Assembly (NCBI GenBank): GCA_038253885.1
Contig: JBBSGP010000012.1
Location: forward strand, 15,040-79,039
Source of the DNA: JALZAQ01 sp038253885
GTDB lineage: Bacteria; Gemmatimonadota; Gemmatimonadetes; Gemmatimonadales; Gemmatimonadaceae
Direction: 5' to 3'
DNA: 64,000 bases
Shown here in pieces: positions 61,150 to 64,000 of the stretch. The notes beneath the pieces were generated by a model. It made no database searches. It had not been told where the DNA came from and worked only from the letters and a program-made list of their open reading frames with translations. Position numbers and translations under genes: made by a program. How positions within the stretch are numbered: the stretch's first letter is position 1; every line of letters starts with the position of its first letter.

Positions 61150-62688
61150 ATGGAGATCGACTCCGCGCTGGTGCTGATCACGAAGATGTCGGCGGCGCTG
61201 GCGCAGCGCCCCGAGCTCTCGGAGACAATGCCGGATGTCCTCGCTGAGCTCTCAGCGGCGCTCGGCGCGCAAGGGTGCGCGCTCATCGGATTGTCGGGCG
61301 GGGACGGGACACTGATCGGCGCCGCTGGACCCCGGCCGCCGGCCGTGTCGGAGGTCGAGGGTGCGGCGGGGACGGGTGAACCAGCCGCGAACGAGATCGT
61401 TGTCGCCCCGGTGCGCTCCGCGAATCGGACGATCGGCCTTCTCGGCGCCCGCGCGGTCACCCGCGCCGACTCATCGGACCTGCTCGCCCTCGCCGCCGAT
61501 GTGCTGGCACCCCACATCACCGCGGCCGCCTTGGGGCGCCAGCTCGAGAGCGCGGTGCACGAGCGGGCCCACGAAATAGATGCGCAGCGCCGGTTCATCC
61601 AGCGCATCATCGACTCCCTCCCCGTGGGGCTCCACGTCATCGACCGGGAATACCGCGTTCAGGCGTGGAATCACAAGCGAGAGACCGGGATGCTGGGAGT
61701 GCTCCGTGAGGAGGCAATCGGCCGCACCATCTTCGAGCTGCTCCACCGGCAACCGGTCGAGATGCTGCGCGCCGAGTTCGACGAGGTCTTCGAGTCGGGC
61801 GATGTGAGACAATACTACATGGATTCGGCGGCTACCGGAGAGGAGCGGAGCTATCGCGTGACGAAGGTGCCCATGAGGGTTGATGACGACGCCGTGACGC
61901 ACGTCATCACCATCGGCGAGGACGTGACCGAAGCGAGGCGCTCGCGCGAGCGCGTGGTTCAGGCTGAAAAGCTGGCAGCTATCGGCCAGCTCGCTGCCGG
62001 CGTGATGCACGAGATCAACAACCCCATGGCAACGATCGCCGCCTGCTCGGAGAGCATCGCGCTTCGGCTCACCGAGCCCGACGCGCCAGGTCAGCTGCGC
62101 GCCGCGGTGGGAGAGTATCTGGGGATCGTCGATCAGGAGATTCGTCGCTGTGCCCGAATCGTCAATGGCCTGCTCGACTTCAGCCGGCCCAGTGCGCGTG
62201 CTCGCGCCGACGTCAGCGTGAACGATGTGGTGTCCGAGACGCTGTTCCTGCTCAAGCATCATCCCGGTTTTCGGAGCATGGTCGTCGAGCGCGATTTCGA
62301 TGCGACGCTGGCTCCCATTCCCGGCAACCCCGACGCCCTCATCCAGGTGATCATGGCGCTGCTCATCAACGCCATGGATGCGATGAATGTGGGCTCGGAT
62401 GGTGTCATCCGGGTCATGACGGGCCGCCACCCGACGCAGTCGGATGGGGTCATCGTGGAGGTACGTGATTCGGGCAAGGGCATTCCGCGCTCGGAGCTGC
62501 CGAAGGTCTTCGAGCCGTTCTACACCACCAAGGGACCGGGTCGCGGAACCGGTCTGGGTCTCGCGATCTGTTACGGGATCATCCAGGAGCACGGCGGCCG
62601 CATCGAGGTCGAGAGCGCCGTCGGCGTCGGAAGTACCTTCCGCGTCGTGCTTCCGAGCGGCGAGGTGCCGCGGCCGGGCGCACCGTGA
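61150..62688 (+). CDS. PAS sensor histidine kinase, NtrB-like
   Basis: 512 residues from ATG 61150. An in-frame GTG at 61099 is equally possible, since GGAGGA sits too close to 61150 to be ideal. Order: a GAF-like N-terminal region (about 10-150), a PAS domain (about 175-290, IDSLPVGLHVIDREYRVQAWN), then HisKA with His287 in VMHEINNPMATI, and an HATPase domain with N-box ALLINAMDAM, DSGKGIP and FYTTKGPGRGTGLGL. No membrane segment is seen, so the signal is sensed in the cytoplasm. It is coupled to the response regulator gene by a four-base overlap and probably phosphorylates its Asp56. Confidence 0.9.
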   Translation: MEIDSALVLITKMSAALAQRPELSETMPDVLAELSAALGAQGCALIGLSGGDGTLIGAAGPRPPAVSEVEGAAGTGEPAANEIVVAPVRSANRTIGLLGARAVTRADSSDLLALAADVLAPHITAAALGRQLESAVHERAHEIDAQRRFIQRIIDSLPVGLHVIDREYRVQAWNHKRETGMLGVLREEAIGRTIFELLHRQPVEMLRAEFDEVFESGDVRQYYMDSAATGEERSYRVTKVPMRVDDDAVTHVITIGEDVTEARRSRERVVQAEKLAAIGQLAAGVMHEINNPMATIAACSESIALRLTEPDAPGQLRAAVGEYLGIVDQEIRRCARIVNGLLDFSRPSARARADVSVNDVVSETLFLLKHHPGFRSMVVERDFDATLAPIPGNPDALIQVIMALLINAMDAMNVGSDGVIRVMTGRHPTQSDGVIVEVRDSGKGIPRSELPKVFEPFYTTKGPGRGTGLGLAICYGIIQEHGGRIEVESAVGVGSTFRVVLPSGEVPRPGAP

Positions 62689-64000
62689 GCGACACGCGGA
62701 TCAAGGTTCTGATCGCCGAGGACGAGCCTCACCTCGGCGCCATCCTGGAAAGGTTTCTGGTCCAGCGAAACTACGACGTGACGATGCGCACCGACGGCCG
62801 GGCGGCGCTCGACGCGCTGCGGAGCGAGACATTCGACGTCGCCCTGCTGGACATTGTCATGCCGGAGATGGATGGCCTGGAGGTTCTCCGCCAGCTGCAG
62901 GAAGAGAGCGCCCCACCCGAGGTCATCATCATCACCGGCAACGGGACCGTCGAGACCGCGATCACCGCCATGAAGCTGGGGGCATACGACTATCTCTCGA
63001 AGCCGTACCGCATGGCCGAGATCGACGTTCTGGTGCGGCGGGCCTGGGAGAAGCGACAGTTGTCGCATGAGAATACCCTCCTCCAATCGCGTCTCGAGCG
63101 GCTCGACGCATCGCCGCCGGTCGAGACGCGCTATGCCCCGATGCAGGCGGTGCTGTCTCTGGTGGAGCGCGTGGCGCGCAGCGACAGTGCCGTGCTCGTG
63201 CATGGCGAGTCGGGGACGGGCAAAGAGGTGGTCGCCCGCGCCATCCATCGCCTTTCCCACCGCGCCCATGGGCCGCTGGTGGATCTCGACTGTGCGTCGC
63301 TGCCCGAGACGGCGATCGAGAACGAGCTTTTCGGCTACGAGAAAGGGGCGTTTCCGGCGGCCACCGCGCGCACGTTGGGCTTGTTCGAGCTCGCATCCAA
63401 AGGAACGATCTTCCTGGACGAGATCGCGGCTCTGGATCAGCGACTGCAGGGCAAACTCCTCCGAGTTCTCGAACAGGGTACGTTCTACAGGCTCGGTGGG
63501 ACACAGAAAGTGTTCACCGACATGCGGGTGGTCGCGGCGACAAACCGCGATCTGGCCGACGGCGTGTCTCGCGGCGGCTTCCGGGCCGACCTGTTCTACC
63601 GGATCAACACGATCAGCATCCGCCTCCCTCCGCTTCGCGAGCGGGCGGTGGATATTCCACTGCTGACCGCGAGCTTCCTCAAGGCTTTCGGTGGGACGAA
63701 TCCGCCTTCGCTCAGTGAGGAAGCGCTGGCGGTGTTGCAGGCCTATCCATGGCCGGGAAACATTCGCGAGTTGCGCAACGTGATCGAGCGCGCGGTGCTG
63801 CTTTCCACCGGCGGAGTGATTCGCGCCTCGGACCTGCCGATCGCCAGCTCGGTCGCTCAGGCGAGCGGCCGGCCCGAGGATGCGTTGGCATCGCTGGAGT
63901 CCGTGGAGCGCTCCCACATCGAGCGAGTGCTGCACAACGTGAGCTGGCACCAGGGTCGAGCGGCGGAAGTGCTGGGGATCTCGCCCAAGACCCTGTACCG
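62685..64000 (+). CDS. NtrC-family response regulator with altered GAFTGA loop (3' end outside window)
   Basis: About 438 residues to the right edge, starting with GTG 62685 inside the kinase stop. A receiver domain (AEDEP acidic pocket, phosphoacceptor Asp56 in LLDIVMPEMDG, SKPYR lysine) is followed by an AAA+ domain: Walker A GESGTGKE (174-181), Walker B GTIFLDEI, and the arginine-finger region. The HTH of the FIS type begins (RAAEVLGISPKTLYR) and is cut by the window edge. The surface loop that touches sigma-54 in this family reads GAFPAA (221-226) instead of GAFTGA. Receiver, Walker and HTH elements look otherwise intact. It may activate without RpoN or act as a repressor. Confidence 0.9.
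   Translation, partial: MSDTRIKVLIAEDEPHLGAILERFLVQRNYDVTMRTDGRAALDALRSETFDVALLDIVMPEMDGLEVLRQLQEESAPPEVIIITGNGTVETAITAMKLGAYDYLSKPYRMAEIDVLVRRAWEKRQLSHENTLLQSRLERLDASPPVETRYAPMQAVLSLVERVARSDSAVLVHGESGTGKEVVARAIHRLSHRAHGPLVDLDCASLPETAIENELFGYEKGAFPAATARTLGLFELASKGTIFLDEIAALDQRLQGKLLRVLEQGTFYRLGGTQKVFTDMRVVAATNRDLADGVSRGGFRADLFYRINTISIRLPPLRERAVDIPLLTASFLKAFGGTNPPSLSEEALAVLQAYPWPGNIRELRNVIERAVLLSTGGVIRASDLPIASSVAQASGRPEDALASLESVERSHIERVLHNVSWHQGRAAEVLGISPKTLY

Noticed and set aside
62571..63950. 459-residue open frame on the - strand
   Set aside because: Antisense of the kinase and regulator genes; the sense frames have full catalytic motifs.

Overview
This window is high-GC, gene-dense bacterial chromosome. 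It looks most like Gemmatimonadota or a close relative: secreted S9 peptidases, M20 and amidohydrolase-superfamily enzymes, a six-gene alternative complex III (ActABCDEF) operon, a biosynthetic SpeA and a PorV-like outer-membrane protein occur together. The phylum call is an inference from gene content. There are no phage genes, insertion sequences or CRISPR arrays, and no gene-free stretch exceeds about 300 bases.

Layout. 1-2243 (-) is a partial membrane PAS-GGDEF-EAL protein. 2453-11994 (+) is one tight run: an exported M20 hydrolase, a deoxynucleoside-kinase-like P-loop kinase, an exported S9 peptidase, then an amide-bond-forming cassette (COG4947-type esterase, classical ATP-grasp, permuted ATP-grasp, GCS2-type carboxylate-amine ligase, class I amidotransferase-fold hydrolase). 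This is the best candidate for an uncharacterised small-molecule or peptide-tagging pathway. 12003-16285 (-) holds a PorV-like protein, a lipoprotein hydrolase and an amidohydrolase. 16420-24084 (+) is a translationally coupled four-gene set (GH9 glycosidase, barrel-like protein, Ig/LVIVD lipoprotein, HExxH-propeller protein), followed by a second S9 peptidase and a TPR protein.

29244-37081 carries stress and housekeeping genes: a SufR-like regulator divergent from a DUF4142 gene with a clear operator and promoter, PdxH, SpeA, a broken Kef-type antiporter, Fe/Mn superoxide dismutase, DedA, a DUF488 gene, and a tiny DUF5670 membrane protein behind a near-consensus sigma-54 promoter and before a strong terminator. 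37152-49733 holds a GH38 mannosidase, an oligopeptide-type ABC importer without ATPase genes, a heparinase-like protein, a TrmJ-like methyltransferase, a class III aminotransferase and two amidohydrolase-2 proteins, the second of which has lost its metal ligands.

49839-57654 encodes alternative complex III (quinol to cytochrome c or oxidase electron transfer), preceded by a perfect CRP-like palindrome. The right end holds TrxC (-), tRNA-Ala(TGC) six bases before a family glycoside hydrolase, a 3'-truncated Hsp20 gene, and a PAS histidine kinase / NtrC-type regulator pair. That regulator is cut by the window edge and has GAFPAA where sigma-54 activators have GAFTGA.
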